From contig NZ_JABBFX010000006.1 of NCBI RefSeq assembly GCF_012927085.1, positions 117,799 through 181,798 of the forward strand: 64,000 bases of DNA, given 5' to 3'. Of this stretch, positions 28,003 to 40,744 are shown piece after piece (within the stretch, counting starts at the first letter, position 1; each line of letters begins with the position of its first letter). The translations under genes were made by a program, and so were the position numbers. The notes beneath the pieces were generated by a model. It did not search any database, was not told the origin of the DNA, and worked only from the letters and a program-made list of their open reading frames with translations. The stretch comes from Ramlibacter agri (lineage in GTDB: Bacteria; Pseudomonadota; Gammaproteobacteria; Burkholderiales; Burkholderiaceae_C).

Positions 28003-28868
28003 CGGCGCGGGAGGTCGACGAGGCGCTGCTGCGCGGCTGGCCCCTGCCCGCGGTGGACGGGGACGGCGACAAGGAAAGCCGCGGCAGCGTCCTCGTGGTC
28101 GCGGGCAGCAGGGAAGTGCCGGGCGCGGCGGTGCTGGCGGCGGAAGCGGCGCTGCGGGCCGGCGCCGGCAAGCTGGTCGTCGCCACGCCGGAATCGGCTT
28201 GGGCACTGGTGGCCGCGGCCTTGCCGGAAGCGCGCGTCGTGCCGCTGGCGGAAACCAGCAGCGGCGGGCCGCAACCCGGCAGCTTCCGCGCCCTCGCCTC
28301 CTGCGCCGCCGACACCGCGGCGGTGCTGGTCGGTCCCGGCATGGCCGACACCCTGGCCACCGCGATGTTCGTGCAGGACCTGCTGGCGCTGTTCGCGGGC
28401 TCCACCTTCGTGCTCGATGCGCTGGCCATGGATTGCGTGCGCAATGGCCTGCGCTTCCGCCAACCGGTGCTGCTGACGCCGCATGCGGGCGAGATGGCGC
28501 ACCTGACGGGCGGCGACAAGCAGGAGATCCACGAGCGGCCGATGGAGGTGGCGGCGCGGCAGGCCGCCGCCTGGAACGCGGTCGTGGCGCTGAAAGGCGC
28601 GACCACCTGTATCGCGTCCCCTGACGCGCGCGCCTGGCGTCATAGTGCCGAAACACCGGGGCTGGCCACGTCCGGATCGGGCGACGTGCTGGCGGGCCTG
28701 GTCGCCGGCCTGGCCGCGCGCGGCGCGCCGCCGGAACAGGCGGCCGTGTGGGGCGTCGCACTGCATGCCCGCGCCGGCGCGGCGCTGGGGGCGCGGATCG
28801 GCGCGGTGGGCTATCTCGCGCGGGACCTCGCGGCGGAAGTGCCGGCGCTGATGCAGGCCTTGTCCTGA
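27999..28868 (+). CDS. nnrD: ADP/ATP-dependent NAD(P)H-hydrate dehydratase
   Basis: A 289-residue ribokinase-like enzyme that restores NADH/NADPH from the S-hydrated forms. Motifs visible: SRGSVLVVAGSREVPGAAVL near the N-terminus, GPGMAD, LLTPHAGEMAHLTG, and the catalytic-Asp region LATSGSGDVLAGLVAGLAARG. The ATG at 27999 overlaps the phosphatase stop. The epimerase half (YjeF N-terminal domain) that is often fused or adjacent is absent, so the epimerase must be elsewhere. Confidence 0.94.
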   Translation: MTAREVDEALLRGWPLPAVDGDGDKESRGSVLVVAGSREVPGAAVLAAEAALRAGAGKLVVATPESAWALVAAALPEARVVPLAETSSGGPQPGSFRALASCAADTAAVLVGPGMADTLATAMFVQDLLALFAGSTFVLDALAMDCVRNGLRFRQPVLLTPHAGEMAHLTGGDKQEIHERPMEVAARQAAAWNAVVALKGATTCIASPDARAWRHSAETPGLATSGSGDVLAGLVAGLAARGAPPEQAAVWGVALHARAGAALGARIGAVGYLARDLAAEVPALMQALS

Positions 28869-28956
28869 GCACGCTGCCTGCCCGCCACACTCCTCCTTCC
28901 TGATCGGGCCGTCCCGGGGCCCATCCAGTAGGATCGGCGCGGGAGGAGCAGGGCGA

Positions 28957-30681
28957 ATGATCGTCGGAATCGACTTGGGCACCACCAACAGCCTGGTGGC
29001 GGTTTGGCGCGACGGCAAGCCGCAGCTGCTGCCAAACGCGCTGGGTGAAGTCCTCACGCCGTCATGCGTGAGCGTCGACGAGGACGGCTCCATCCTCGTG
29101 GGCCGCGCCGCACGCGAGCGCGTGCAGACGCACCCGGACCGCACCGCGCGCGCCTTCAAGCGCGCGATGGGCAGCAACAAGACCTTCGCGCTGGGCAAGC
29201 AGTCCTTCCGGCCCGAGGAGTTGTCGGCACTGGTGCTGAAGTCGCTCAAGGCCGACGCCGAAGCGGCGCTGGGCGAGCCCGTCACCGAAGCCATCATCAC
29301 GGTGCCCGCCTACTTCTCCGACGCGCAGCGCAAGGCCACGCGGGCCGCGGGCCAACTGGCCGGCCTGAAGGTGGAGCGGCTGTTGAACGAACCGACGGCG
29401 GCTTCGCTCGCCTATGGCATCCACCAGCTCGGGGCCGAGACCCGCTTCCTCGTGTTCGATCTCGGCGGCGGCACTTTCGACGTTTCCATCCTCGAGATGT
29501 TCGAGGGCGTGATGGAAGTGCGCGCCTCGGCCGGCGACAACTTCCTGGGCGGCGAGGATTTCGTCGACGCGCTCGTCGACCGCTTCTTCGCCGAACACGA
29601 GCTTTCCCCGAACCTGCGGCGCAACGCCTTGTTCATGCAGCGGCTCGCCGGCCAGGCGGAAGCCGCGAAGTGCGCCTTGAGCACCAGTGCGAGCGCGACG
29701 ATGCTGGTCTCGCAGGACGACCGCACGTTGCGCCTCGAAATCACCGAGGCTCTGCTCGCGGACGCCGGCGCCTCCCTGCTGAAGCGGCTGCGCGCGCCGG
29801 TGGAGCGCGCGCTGCGCGATGCGCGCCTGCGCAGCAGCGAACTGGACAACATCGTGCTGGCCGGCGGCGCGACGCGCATGCCGCTGGTGCGCAAGCTGGT
29901 GACCAGCATGTTCGGCCGCTTTCCGGCCCTCGACTTCAACCCCGACGAGGTCGTCGCGCTGGGCGCCGCGGTGCAGGCCGGCCTGAAGGCCCGCGACGCC
30001 GCGCTGGACGACGTGGTGATGACCGACGTGGCGCCCTACTCGCTGGGCGTCGCGGTCAGCAAGAAGCTGTCCGCCACGCAGGACTCCAGCGGCCACTTCG
30101 ACCCGGTGATCGAGCGCAACAGCCCGGTCCCCATCAGCCGCGTCAAGACCTACTGGCCGACCAAGACCGACCAGGCGCGGATCGACCTGCACATCTTCCA
30201 GGGCGAGTCGCGCATGGTGGCCGACAACGTTCACCTCGGGCAGCTGGCGATCTCGCTGCCTCCGGGGCGCGCGAACGATTGCCCGGTGGACGTGCGCTTC
30301 ACCTACGACGTCAACGGCCTGCTGCAGGTGGAAGCCACCGTGCAGAAGACCGGCGACAAGTTCGCCGTGCTGATCGAAGGCAACCCCGGCGTGATGGACG
30401 AAGCGGAGATCGCCCGCCGCCTGAAGGCGCTGGACGAACTGAAGATCCATCCGCGCGACATGCTGGAGAACCGCACGGCGCTGGCGCGCGCCGAACGCAT
30501 CTACCAGATGCTGCGCGGCGAAGTGCGCGAGTGGCTCGCGAACCAGATCCTCGTTTTCGAGGCGGCGCTGGGCACGCAGGACCGCCGTACCGTCGCGGCC
30601 GCCCGCGAGCAGCTGGAGCAGCAGTTGCAGGAGATCGAGCGCAACGGCGTGCTGGACGACGAACCCGCGCCGCGGCCATGA
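28957..30681 (+). CDS. hscC: Hsp70-family chaperone HscC
   Basis: A 574-residue Hsp70 with the HscC architecture, shorter than DnaK. The ATPase domain is complete: GIDLGTTNSLVAVW (4-17), FDLGGGTFDVSILE and VLAGGATRMPLV. The substrate-binding domain is present (VKTYWPTKTDQARIDLHIFQ) with a short helical lid. HscC of E. coli works with specialised J proteins encoded next to it, which fits the J-like gene that overlaps its stop. GGGAGGAGC precedes the ATG. Role is probably narrow client handling or stress signalling. Confidence 0.93.
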   Translation: MIVGIDLGTTNSLVAVWRDGKPQLLPNALGEVLTPSCVSVDEDGSILVGRAARERVQTHPDRTARAFKRAMGSNKTFALGKQSFRPEELSALVLKSLKADAEAALGEPVTEAIITVPAYFSDAQRKATRAAGQLAGLKVERLLNEPTAASLAYGIHQLGAETRFLVFDLGGGTFDVSILEMFEGVMEVRASAGDNFLGGEDFVDALVDRFFAEHELSPNLRRNALFMQRLAGQAEAAKCALSTSASATMLVSQDDRTLRLEITEALLADAGASLLKRLRAPVERALRDARLRSSELDNIVLAGGATRMPLVRKLVTSMFGRFPALDFNPDEVVALGAAVQAGLKARDAALDDVVMTDVAPYSLGVAVSKKLSATQDSSGHFDPVIERNSPVPISRVKTYWPTKTDQARIDLHIFQGESRMVADNVHLGQLAISLPPGRANDCPVDVRFTYDVNGLLQVEATVQKTGDKFAVLIEGNPGVMDEAEIARRLKALDELKIHPRDMLENRTALARAERIYQMLRGEVREWLANQILVFEAALGTQDRRTVAAAREQLEQQLQEIERNGVLDDEPAPRP

Positions 30682-31781
30682 GCGACGCCGGCGCCCTCTT
30701 CGCCCGCCTGCAGCTGCGCCCCGATGCGACCGTGCAGGACGTGCGCCGCGCCTATGCGCGCGAGCTGAAGAGGATCGACCAGGCGACGCAGGCGGAAGCT
30801 TTCCAGGAGCTGCGGGAAACGTACGAGCGGCTCCTGGGCTGGTTGCAGTCGCAGGAGCGCGAGGCTTCCGTGGCGCAGCCGGTCGCGCAGGAAGCGGCCG
30901 TTCCGCAACAAAGCGCGGCGCCGCAGCCCGCGCCGAGCGCGGAGGACTCCGGCGCCCAGGTGTTGAACCTGCTGCTGGAGTGCCTGCAGCAGCCGCCACC
31001 CCTCGCCAGCAACGACGAGGCGGAAGATTTGCTCGCGCACTGCCTGCGGGACGAACGCCTGTCCAGCCTCGACGCCCGCCAGTATTTCGAATGGGGCGTG
31101 GCATCCCTCCTGGCCAATGGCTGGCGGCCGGGCCACGAGCGGCTGTTCGTGCCGGCGGTGGAAGCCTTCGGCTGGCAGGACGATCGCTCGCGCCTGCTGT
31201 GGCTGGGGCACCCGGGGCGGGTGCTGGACCAGGCCATCGACGAACTCGCGACCTTCGACCTGCAGGAGTTCGCCGTGCGCGGAACGCAGCGCGACGTGCT
31301 GCGCGCGCTGCGCGCCGACGCGAGGCCGGCCACCTCGGACCTGCTGGCCTGGCTGCCGCTGGGCACGCAGCTGGCGGGCGCCTTTCCGGCCTGGCTGCAC
31401 GTGGTCACCCGGCCGCAGCAGCTGGAGGCGTGGAAGCGCTGGGACGCGGATGTGCCGAACTGGAGGCGATGGCTTCATGGCCGCCGGCGCCGCCACAAGC
31501 GTCCGGTCAACATGCCGATGTTGAAGCGCGCAAGCTGGAGTTTCGGCGCCGTGTGGTTCATCGCCGTCGCGGTCGGGATCCTTGCCAAGCTGTCCGAGCC
31601 GCGGTCCAGTCCAACGCCACCAGTGCGCGAGGTGCCAAGCTCGTCGCGGTTGGCGCCGCCAGCGCTGCGCGATCCCGCGCCGGCCAACTACCGCCTGCTG
31701 CCAGACGGCCGGGCGCCAGCGAACCGCGAGCCGGATGGCCTGGGCCTGAAGCGCGAGCCGATGAAACTCGGTCCGCCTTGA
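30678..31781 (+). CDS. J-domain-like, membrane-anchored HscC partner
   Basis: A 367-residue protein whose first 55 residues follow the J-domain pattern (ALFARLQLRPDATVQDVRRA, then AYARELKRID and AFQELRETYERLLG). The invariant HPD tripeptide needed to stimulate Hsp70 is missing; RID stands near that position. After an Ala/Pro/Gln linker comes a helical region typical of DjlB/DjlC-like proteins, and one membrane helix near residue 296 (SFGAVWFIAVAVGILAKL) with a Pro-rich tail. ATGA overlap with hscC implies coupled synthesis and direct partnership. Confidence 0.82.
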   Translation: MSDAGALFARLQLRPDATVQDVRRAYARELKRIDQATQAEAFQELRETYERLLGWLQSQEREASVAQPVAQEAAVPQQSAAPQPAPSAEDSGAQVLNLLLECLQQPPPLASNDEAEDLLAHCLRDERLSSLDARQYFEWGVASLLANGWRPGHERLFVPAVEAFGWQDDRSRLLWLGHPGRVLDQAIDELATFDLQEFAVRGTQRDVLRALRADARPATSDLLAWLPLGTQLAGAFPAWLHVVTRPQQLEAWKRWDADVPNWRRWLHGRRRRHKRPVNMPMLKRASWSFGAVWFIAVAVGILAKLSEPRSSPTPPVREVPSSSRLAPPALRDPAPANYRLLPDGRAPANREPDGLGLKREPMKLGPP

Positions 31782-31790
31782 ACACGGCGT

Positions 31791-32366
31791 TCACTGGTCC
31801 GTCGGCCCAGCGGCCCAACCGGTATGCGCAGCCCAAGCCTCCGCCGCCGCCATGATGACGTCGCACACCGGATCCTTGATCGCGTAGTACGCATCCACGT
31901 CGTCTGCGTGATGTTCCACCAGTGCGAGCTTGACCTGCTGGTAGGCGGCCGCGGCCGCCGCGTTGGCGCGCAGGTAGTCCCGGAACAGCAAGGCATAGCG
32001 CTGGTTCGCGCAGCCTGCGACGCGCACGTGCAGGTTCACGGGCCGGCCTTGCCGCGGCTTGTAGAACCACTTGGCCCATTGCCGCGGATCTTCGGTCGCG
32101 CCCGGTGGCACGTGGTCCTGCGTGATGTGCGGCAGGCGTTCGTAGCCGGCACGAACGAGCGCTTCATCGAGCTGCGGCTCGAGTGCGCCGACGGTGAGCT
32201 GGACGTCGATGATGTCCTTCGCCGCCAGTCCCGGCACGGAGGTCGAGCCGATGTGGTCGATGCGCAGCGCCAGTCCACCCAGCGCGTCTCTCAGCTTCCT
32301 GGCCGCGCCGGCGAATTCGCCGGCCCACGAGCGCTGCGGCGGAACGATCGTGATCGCCAGCTTCAT
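31791..32366 (-). CDS. GrpB-family (UPF0157) protein
   Basis: A 191-residue protein of the nucleotidyltransferase-like GrpB family. It has [20 protein letters not shown] (about 35-54), the family's GSTSVPG motif and following Asp residues, and a late [18 protein letters not shown] strand. Family members resemble polymerase-beta-type nucleotidyltransferases, and some are fused to dephospho-CoA kinase; activity is unproven. Its ATG overlaps the stop of the second epsilon-subunit gene (ATGA), an unexpected coupling. Confidence 0.9.
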   Translation of the reverse strand: MKLAITIVPPQRSWAGEFAGAARKLRDALGGLALRIDHIGSTSVPGLAAKDIIDVQLTVGALEPQLDEALVRAGYERLPHITQDHVPPGATEDPRQWAKWFYKPRQGRPVNLHVRVAGCANQRYALLFRDYLRANAAAAAAYQQVKLALVEHHADDVDAYYAIKDPVCDVIMAAAEAWAAHTGWAAGPTDQ

Positions 32367-32791
32367 TTCTTGTGCAGGTAGCGGCGCAGCGCCGCCATCT
32401 CGGCCACCGCCACCGCCAGCTCCGACTGTGCGCGCGCGAGGTCGACTTCGCTCTTGGCATTGCGCAGCGCCTCTTCGGCCGCGTGCCGCGCCTCGTTGGC
32501 CTTCTCCTCGTCCAGGTCCTTGCCGCGGATGGCCGTGTCCGACAGCACGGTGACGCGGTTCGGCTGCACTTCGAGGATGCCGCCGGCGACGAACACGAAC
32601 TCCTCCTCGCCGTCCGGCTTGACGACCCGCACGGCGCCCGGCTTGACGCGCGTGATCAGCGGCGTGTGGCGCGGGTAGATGCCCAGCTCGCCGGCCTCGC
32701 CCGGCAAGGCGACGAAGCGCGCCTCGCCCGCGTAGATGGACTCGTGGGCGCTAACGATGTCGACATGGATGGTGTGGTCCGGTTCCGCCAT
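32363..32791 (-). CDS. Second ATP synthase epsilon subunit (paralogue)
   Basis: A full-length 142-residue epsilon subunit almost identical in layout to the atpC product 170 bases upstream, with about 25 differences over 142 positions by direct reading. The beta-sandwich core [20 protein letters not shown] and the C-terminal two-helix hairpin are intact, with substitutions clustered in residues 2-21, 53-62 and the last few residues. It lies beyond the operon terminator with its own promoter-like sequence, and is translationally coupled to the GrpB gene. It could be an alternative inhibitory subunit used under other conditions; that is inference. Confidence 0.93.
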   Translation of the reverse strand: MAEPDHTIHVDIVSAHESIYAGEARFVALPGEAGELGIYPRHTPLITRVKPGAVRVVKPDGEEEFVFVAGGILEVQPNRVTVLSDTAIRGKDLDEEKANEARHAAEEALRNAKSEVDLARAQSELAVAVAEMAALRRYLHKK

Positions 32792-32798
32792 GCCCGCG

Positions 32799-32828
32799 TT
32801 TGTACCCTCAGCGGCCCAGGTTTGCCAG
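32799..32828 (-). promoter_or_regulatory. Probable promoter of the second epsilon gene
   Basis: Minus-strand CTGGCA (32823-32828), 18-base spacer and TACAAA (32799-32804). The -10 ends only seven bases before the ATG, so the transcript would be nearly leaderless. A perfect palindrome TGCCAGC-AGA-GCTGGCA (32823-32839) covers the -35 and could be an operator. Confidence 0.45.
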
Positions 32829-32851
32829 CAGAGCTGGCAGGCGCCGGACGT

Positions 32852-32882
32852 AAAAAAGCCCCGTGACTTGCGGCACGGGGCT
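32852..32882 (-). terminator. Intrinsic terminator of the atp operon
   Basis: Minus-strand stem AGCCCCGTG/CACGGGGCT (9 bp) with an 8-base loop followed by six T, about 75 bases after the atpC stop. A strong rho-independent terminator that separates the operon from the second epsilon gene. Confidence 0.9.
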
Positions 32883-32915
32883 CAGTGCGCTGGTTTTTAG
32901 CGCGTTCTTATTCAG

Positions 32916-32953
32916 AGGGGACCGAGCAGCGTTTCACTTCTGGTCCGTCCCCT
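32916..32953. repeat. Palindrome after atpC, GGAC.GAGCAG type
   Basis: Arms AGGGGACCGAGCAG and CTGGTCCGTCCCCT around a 10-base centre, with two mismatches, directly after the atpC stop. Closely related in sequence to the palindrome between atpA and atpG (35738-35771). Confidence 0.6.
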
Positions 32954-32958
32954 GGTCA

Positions 32959-33387
32959 TTACTTTTTGGTGATGAAGCGGCGCAGGGCCGCCATCTCGGC
33001 AACCGCGATCGCCAGCTCGCTTTGCGCGCGGGCGATGTCGATGTCGCTCTTTGCGTTCTTCAGGGCTTCCTCGGCGGCCAGGCGCGCCTCGTTGGCCTTT
33101 TCCTCGTCCAGGTCCTTGCCGCGGATGGCGGTGTCGGAGAGCACGGTGACCTTGTTCGGCTGCACTTCCAGGATGCCGCCGGCGACGAACACGAATTCCT
33201 CGTTGCCGTCGGCCATCTCGATGCGCACGGAGCCCGGCTTCACGCGCGTGATGAGCGGCGTGTGGCGCGGGTAGATGCCGAGTTCGCCAGCCTCGCCGGG
33301 CAGCGCGACGAAGCGCGCTTCACCGGAGAAGATCTGCTCTTCGGCGCTCACCACGTCGACGTGGATCGTGTGCGTCGCGTCAACCAT
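32959..33387 (-). CDS. atpC: ATP synthase F1 epsilon subunit
   Basis: The operon-encoded 142-residue epsilon subunit, part of the central stalk with gamma. Its N-terminal beta-sandwich ([20 protein letters not shown] and [19 protein letters not shown]) contacts the c-ring and gamma; its C-terminal helices ([20 protein letters not shown]) can extend to inhibit ATP hydrolysis. Its ATG abuts the atpD stop. Last gene before the terminator. Confidence 0.96.
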   Translation of the reverse strand: MVDATHTIHVDVVSAEEQIFSGEARFVALPGEAGELGIYPRHTPLITRVKPGSVRIEMADGNEEFVFVAGGILEVQPNKVTVLSDTAIRGKDLDEEKANEARLAAEEALKNAKSDIDIARAQSELAIAVAEMAALRRFITKK

Positions 33388-35717
<2,330 letters not shown>

Positions 35718-35737
35718 CGTCTTCCTTAATCAGTTGA

Positions 35738-35771
35738 GGACAGAGCAGCCGCTTCGCTCGCTGGTCTGTCC
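35738..35771. repeat. Palindrome between atpA and atpG
   Basis: Arms GGACAGAGCAGC and GCTGGTCTGTCC (one mismatch) around CGCTTCGCTC, inside the 71-base atpA-atpG gap. Related to the element at 32916-32953. No T-run, so more likely an RNA-processing or stability hairpin than a terminator. Confidence 0.6.
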
Positions 35772-35788
35772 CGCAAAACTACTGGACG

Positions 35789-37342
<1,554 letters not shown>

Positions 37343-37375
37343 GTCTCGTTCCTTGGTCCTTGGGGCGTAACGGCT

Positions 37376-37906
37376 TCAGGCCGTCAGCGCGACTTTCATT
37401 TGTTCCAGGCGGGCCTTCACCGAGGTGTCCAGCACTTCGTCGCCCACCACCACGCGGATGCCGCCGATGAGGTCGGCGTCCTGCTGCACGGTGACATTGA
37501 GCTTACGCCCGAAGCGCTTCTCGAGGGCCGTGCCCACGGCGCCAAGCTGGTCGGCGGCAATGGGGAAGGCGCTGTAGACGATGGCGTCCGAGGTGCCGCT
37601 CTGCGCGTTCACCATGGCACGGAACTGCTCGGCGATTTCGGGCAACGCGGCCAGGCGGCCGTTGTCGATGACCGTGCGCAGGAAGTTCTTGCCCGCTTCG
37701 GGCAACTGCACGCGCGCGACGTCGGCGACGAGGTCGTACACCTGCTGGTTGCTGACCTTCGGGTTGCCCGCGAACTGCAGCAGCTGCTCATTTCCCGCCA
37801 CGGGGGCGAGAGCTTCCAGCCACTGCGCCGTGCCGTTCTGGTCGTTCTTCGACGCGTCGAACAGGGCCTCGGCGTACGGGCGGGCGATGGTGGCGAGTTC
37901 AGCCAT
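37376..37906 (-). CDS. atpH: ATP synthase F1 delta subunit (OSCP)
   Basis: Peripheral-stalk subunit of 176 residues joining F1 alpha to the b dimer. [20 protein letters not shown] is the typical start and [25 protein letters not shown] the C-terminal signature. Twelve bases separate its start from the atpF stop. Confidence 0.96.
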   Translation of the reverse strand: MAELATIARPYAEALFDASKNDQNGTAQWLEALAPVAGNEQLLQFAGNPKVSNQQVYDLVADVARVQLPEAGKNFLRTVIDNGRLAALPEIAEQFRAMVNAQSGTSDAIVYSAFPIAADQLGAVGTALEKRFGRKLNVTVQQDADLIGGIRVVVGDEVLDTSVKARLEQMKVALTA

Positions 37907-37918
37907 GGCGGGTCCTTC

Positions 37919-38389
37919 TTACAGCTCGGTCTGCAGGCGCTTGAGCAGGTCGGCGTGCACGCCGGCGTTGACTTCCTTGCGCAGGATCTGCTCGGCGCCC
38001 TTCACCGCCAGCGCGGCCACCTGCTCGCGCAGGGCTTCGCGGGCCTTGACCGTCTGCTGCTCCGCTTCGGCGCGGGCGGCGGCGACGATCTTGTTGGCTT
38101 CTTCCGTGGCGCGGCCCTTGGCCTCGTCCACGATCGCCTGGGCGCGGCGCTCGGCGTCAGCCAGCTGCTGGGCCACCTGGTTGCGCGACTTCGCCAGTTC
38201 CTCTTCCACCCGCTTGTCGGCGGCGGCGAGGTCGGCTTTCGCCTTGTCGGCGGCGGCCAGGCCATCGGCGACCTTGCGCGCACGCTCGTCCAGCGCAGCC
38301 GTGATCGGCGGCCACACGAACTTCATCGTGAACCCGACCAGGATCAGGAAGACGATGATCTGAATGATGAGGGTACCGGTGATGCTCAC
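37919..38389 (-). CDS. atpF: ATP synthase Fo b subunit
   Basis: Peripheral-stalk b subunit of 156 residues, the standard length. One N-terminal membrane helix ([19 protein letters not shown]) leads into a long charged coiled coil. The start is taken as GTG ([10 protein letters not shown]) because AAAGGA lies about eight bases upstream and the length then fits the family; a frame extension to a TTG at 38416 is probably untranslated. Confidence 0.93.
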   Translation of the reverse strand: MSITGTLIIQIIVFLILVGFTMKFVWPPITAALDERARKVADGLAAADKAKADLAAADKRVEEELAKSRNQVAQQLADAERRAQAIVDEAKGRATEEANKIVAAARAEAEQQTVKAREALREQVAALAVKGAEQILRKEVNAGVHADLLKRLQTEL

Positions 38390-38455
38390 TTTTTCATCCT
38401 TTGCTCCCGCCGCCAATTGCGTGCGGGGATGCGTGGAACCGAAGGATGGGGTGAC

Positions 38456-38797
<342 letters not shown>

Positions 38798-38812
38798 TCA
38801 AGCTTCTTTAAA

Positions 38813-39682
38813 TCAGTGCGAGTCGTGGGCCTGGCCGACGTAGACGAGCGTCAGCATCATGAACACGAAGGCCTGCAGCACGATGATCAGGATGTGGAAG
38901 ATCGCCCAGGCCGAGCCCGCGATGATGTGGCCGATGGCCAGGCCGATGCCGGTGCCGGTCATGGAGAAGGCGCCGCCCATCATGGCGATCAGCAGGAAGA
39001 TCAGTTCGCCGGCATACATGTTGCCGAACAGCCGCATGCCGTGGGACACGGTCTTGGCGATGAACTCGATGACCTGCATCAGGAAGTTGGGGATCCACAG
39101 CGCGGGGTGCGAGCCGAAGGGAGCGTTGAACAGCTCGTGGACCCAGCCACCCAGGCCCTTGATCTTGATGTTGTAGAAGATGCAGATCAGCAGCACCGAG
39201 ACCGACAGGCCCATGGTGATGGAGAGGTCCGCGGTCGGCACGCTGCGCATGTAGGCATGGTGCGGATCGTGGTGCAGGGCGCCCCAGATCGCGGGGATCA
39301 GGTCCACCGGCAGCAGGTCCATCGTGTTCATCATGATGATCCAGACGAACACGGTGAGCGCCAGCGGGGCGACGAACTTGCGGCTGGTGGCGTTGTGCAC
39401 GATGCCGCGCGCCTGCGCGTCCACCATTTCCACCAGCACTTCGACGGCGGCCTGGAAGCGGCCTGGCACGCCGGAGCTCGCCTTGCGCGCGGCCTGCCAC
39501 AGGATGAAGCAGGTCAGGACGCCCAGGAACAACGCCCAGAAAATCGAGTCCCAGTTGAAGACCGAGAAGTCGACGACGTTCTTGGGCGGATGGTTCTGCC
39601 AGAACGTCAGGTGGTGGACGATGTATTCGCCCGCGGTCTGTCCGTGTTCGGCGGCTTCCGCAGCCATGTTTTCAGCAGCCAT
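38813..39682 (-). CDS. atpB: ATP synthase Fo a subunit
   Basis: A 289-residue membrane subunit forming the proton half-channels. The essential Arg lies in HGMRLFGNMYAGE, and FHILIIVLQAFVFMMLTLVY is the last helix. The start at 39682 (MAAENMAAEAAEH) is six bases from the atpI stop; a second ATG at 39667 gives a five-residue shorter protein. Gap to atpE is about 93 bases. Confidence 0.96.
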   Translation of the reverse strand: MAAENMAAEAAEHGQTAGEYIVHHLTFWQNHPPKNVVDFSVFNWDSIFWALFLGVLTCFILWQAARKASSGVPGRFQAAVEVLVEMVDAQARGIVHNATSRKFVAPLALTVFVWIIMMNTMDLLPVDLIPAIWGALHHDPHHAYMRSVPTADLSITMGLSVSVLLICIFYNIKIKGLGGWVHELFNAPFGSHPALWIPNFLMQVIEFIAKTVSHGMRLFGNMYAGELIFLLIAMMGGAFSMTGTGIGLAIGHIIAGSAWAIFHILIIVLQAFVFMMLTLVYVGQAHDSH

Positions 39683-39688
39683 GTTTCT

Positions 39689-40171
39689 TCAGCTCGATGT
39701 CTTCTTGGGCTTGGGCGCGAATGCGAGTGCCACCCAGTAAACCTTCATTGCGAGGATCAGGCCCACCAGCAATGCCGGCCAGCTCAACCCCGCCACCACC
39801 CTTGGCGCCACCAACAGCATGGCGATCGTCAAGGCGATCTTGACCATCTCCCAAAGCAGGAACCCGACTGCCGCGGTTCCGGCGTTGAGCGATGAAACCC
39901 TCCCGGTCAGGCCTCGCGCAAACACCGCTGCAGGTACCACCACAGCCAATGCCCCGTACGCGACCGACCACCCAACGTAATGCTTTCCGGTAAGCGCCCA
40001 GGCCACCAATGCGGCCACGACGCCCACCCCGGCTTGCCCCGCCACCACCCACCACGGCGAAACCGGCGGGTTCTGTTCACGCACGCGACGCGCCTCCTCG
40101 GCGGTCAACGGCTGGACGGGGGAAGCCTCCTCCTGTTCCTCGGGCAGCGGATCGATTCTTTTTGTTGGCAT
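39689..40171 (-). CDS. atpI: ATP synthase subunit I
   Basis: A 160-residue accessory membrane protein thought to help assemble the c-ring. A charged N-terminus (residues 1-38) precedes four hydrophobic segments: WWVVAGQAGVGVVAALVAWA, the VAYGALAVVVPAAVFARG segment, FLLWEMVKIALTIAMLLVAP and LLVGLILAMKVYWVALAF. First gene of the operon; the following atpB starts six bases after its stop. Confidence 0.9.
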   Translation of the reverse strand: MPTKRIDPLPEEQEEASPVQPLTAEEARRVREQNPPVSPWWVVAGQAGVGVVAALVAWALTGKHYVGWSVAYGALAVVVPAAVFARGLTGRVSSLNAGTAAVGFLLWEMVKIALTIAMLLVAPRVVAGLSWPALLVGLILAMKVYWVALAFAPKPKKTSS

Positions 40172-40227
40172 CTTCTTCTTGGCATCCGACGCCGCTTGAT
40201 TGCCCCGAGAATTTGGGAAAGCCTCCC

Positions 40228-40233
40228 ATTATA
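40228..40233 (-). promoter_or_regulatory. Consensus -10 of the atp operon promoter
   Basis: Perfect TATAAT on the minus strand, 57 bases before the atpI ATG. No strong -35 is visible at 17 bases, so an activator or extended contacts may be needed. Divergent from the CopD-like gene. Confidence 0.6.
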
Positions 40234-40281
40234 AGTAGAAACGAGCAACGCTCCGCCAGCCCCCCGGCTACCCTGTCGCCC

Positions 40282-40725
40282 ATGCACAACCTCTTCCTGT
40301 TCCTGCACGTCGCCGCCGCCATCTTCTGGATGGGGGGCATGGCCTTCATGGTGCTCGCCCTGCGCCCCGCGCTGCACGCGCAGCTGCAGCCGCCGCAAAG
40401 GCTCCCCTTGGTGGTGGCGGTGATGGCGCGCTTCTTCGTCGTGGTCGCCGTGAGCATCGTGGTGCTGCTCGCCACGGGGGTGCCGATGCTGCTCGAAGTG
40501 GGGGCGCACGCGCCGCCCGGCTTCCACGCGATGGCGGGCCTGGGCGTGCTGATGATGCTGGTGTTCGGCCACGTCGTCGCCGCGCCGTGGCGGCGCCTGA
40601 AGCAGGCGGTGGCGGCACAGAACTGGCCCGAAGGCGGCAAGCGGGTGCAACAGATCGTCGTGCTGGTGAAGTTCAACCTGGGGCTGGGCTGGCTGGCGAT
40701 CGCCGCGGTCATGCTGTGGCGCTGA
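40282..40725 (+). CDS. CopD-like four-helix membrane protein
   Basis: A 147-residue integral membrane protein with four helices. HVAAAIFWMGGMAFMVLAL in helix 1 and a His in GHVVAAPW resemble the heme-binding or copper-resistance CopD/DUF families. It may be a small cytochrome b-like protein; function is unproven. The ATG at 40282 is the first that fits the membrane topology; the open frame back to 40009 is antisense to atpI. Confidence 0.8.
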   Translation: MHNLFLFLHVAAAIFWMGGMAFMVLALRPALHAQLQPPQRLPLVVAVMARFFVVVAVSIVVLLATGVPMLLEVGAHAPPGFHAMAGLGVLMMLVFGHVVAAPWRRLKQAVAAQNWPEGGKRVQQIVVLVKFNLGLGWLAIAAVMLWR

Positions 40726-40744
40726 GAACATGCAGAATCGGGCC

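Noticed and set aside
32889..32904. GCGCTGGTTTTTAGCGC as a second atp terminator
   Set aside because: Stem of only a few base pairs with the T-run in the loop; the neighbouring 9-bp hairpin with T6 explains termination.
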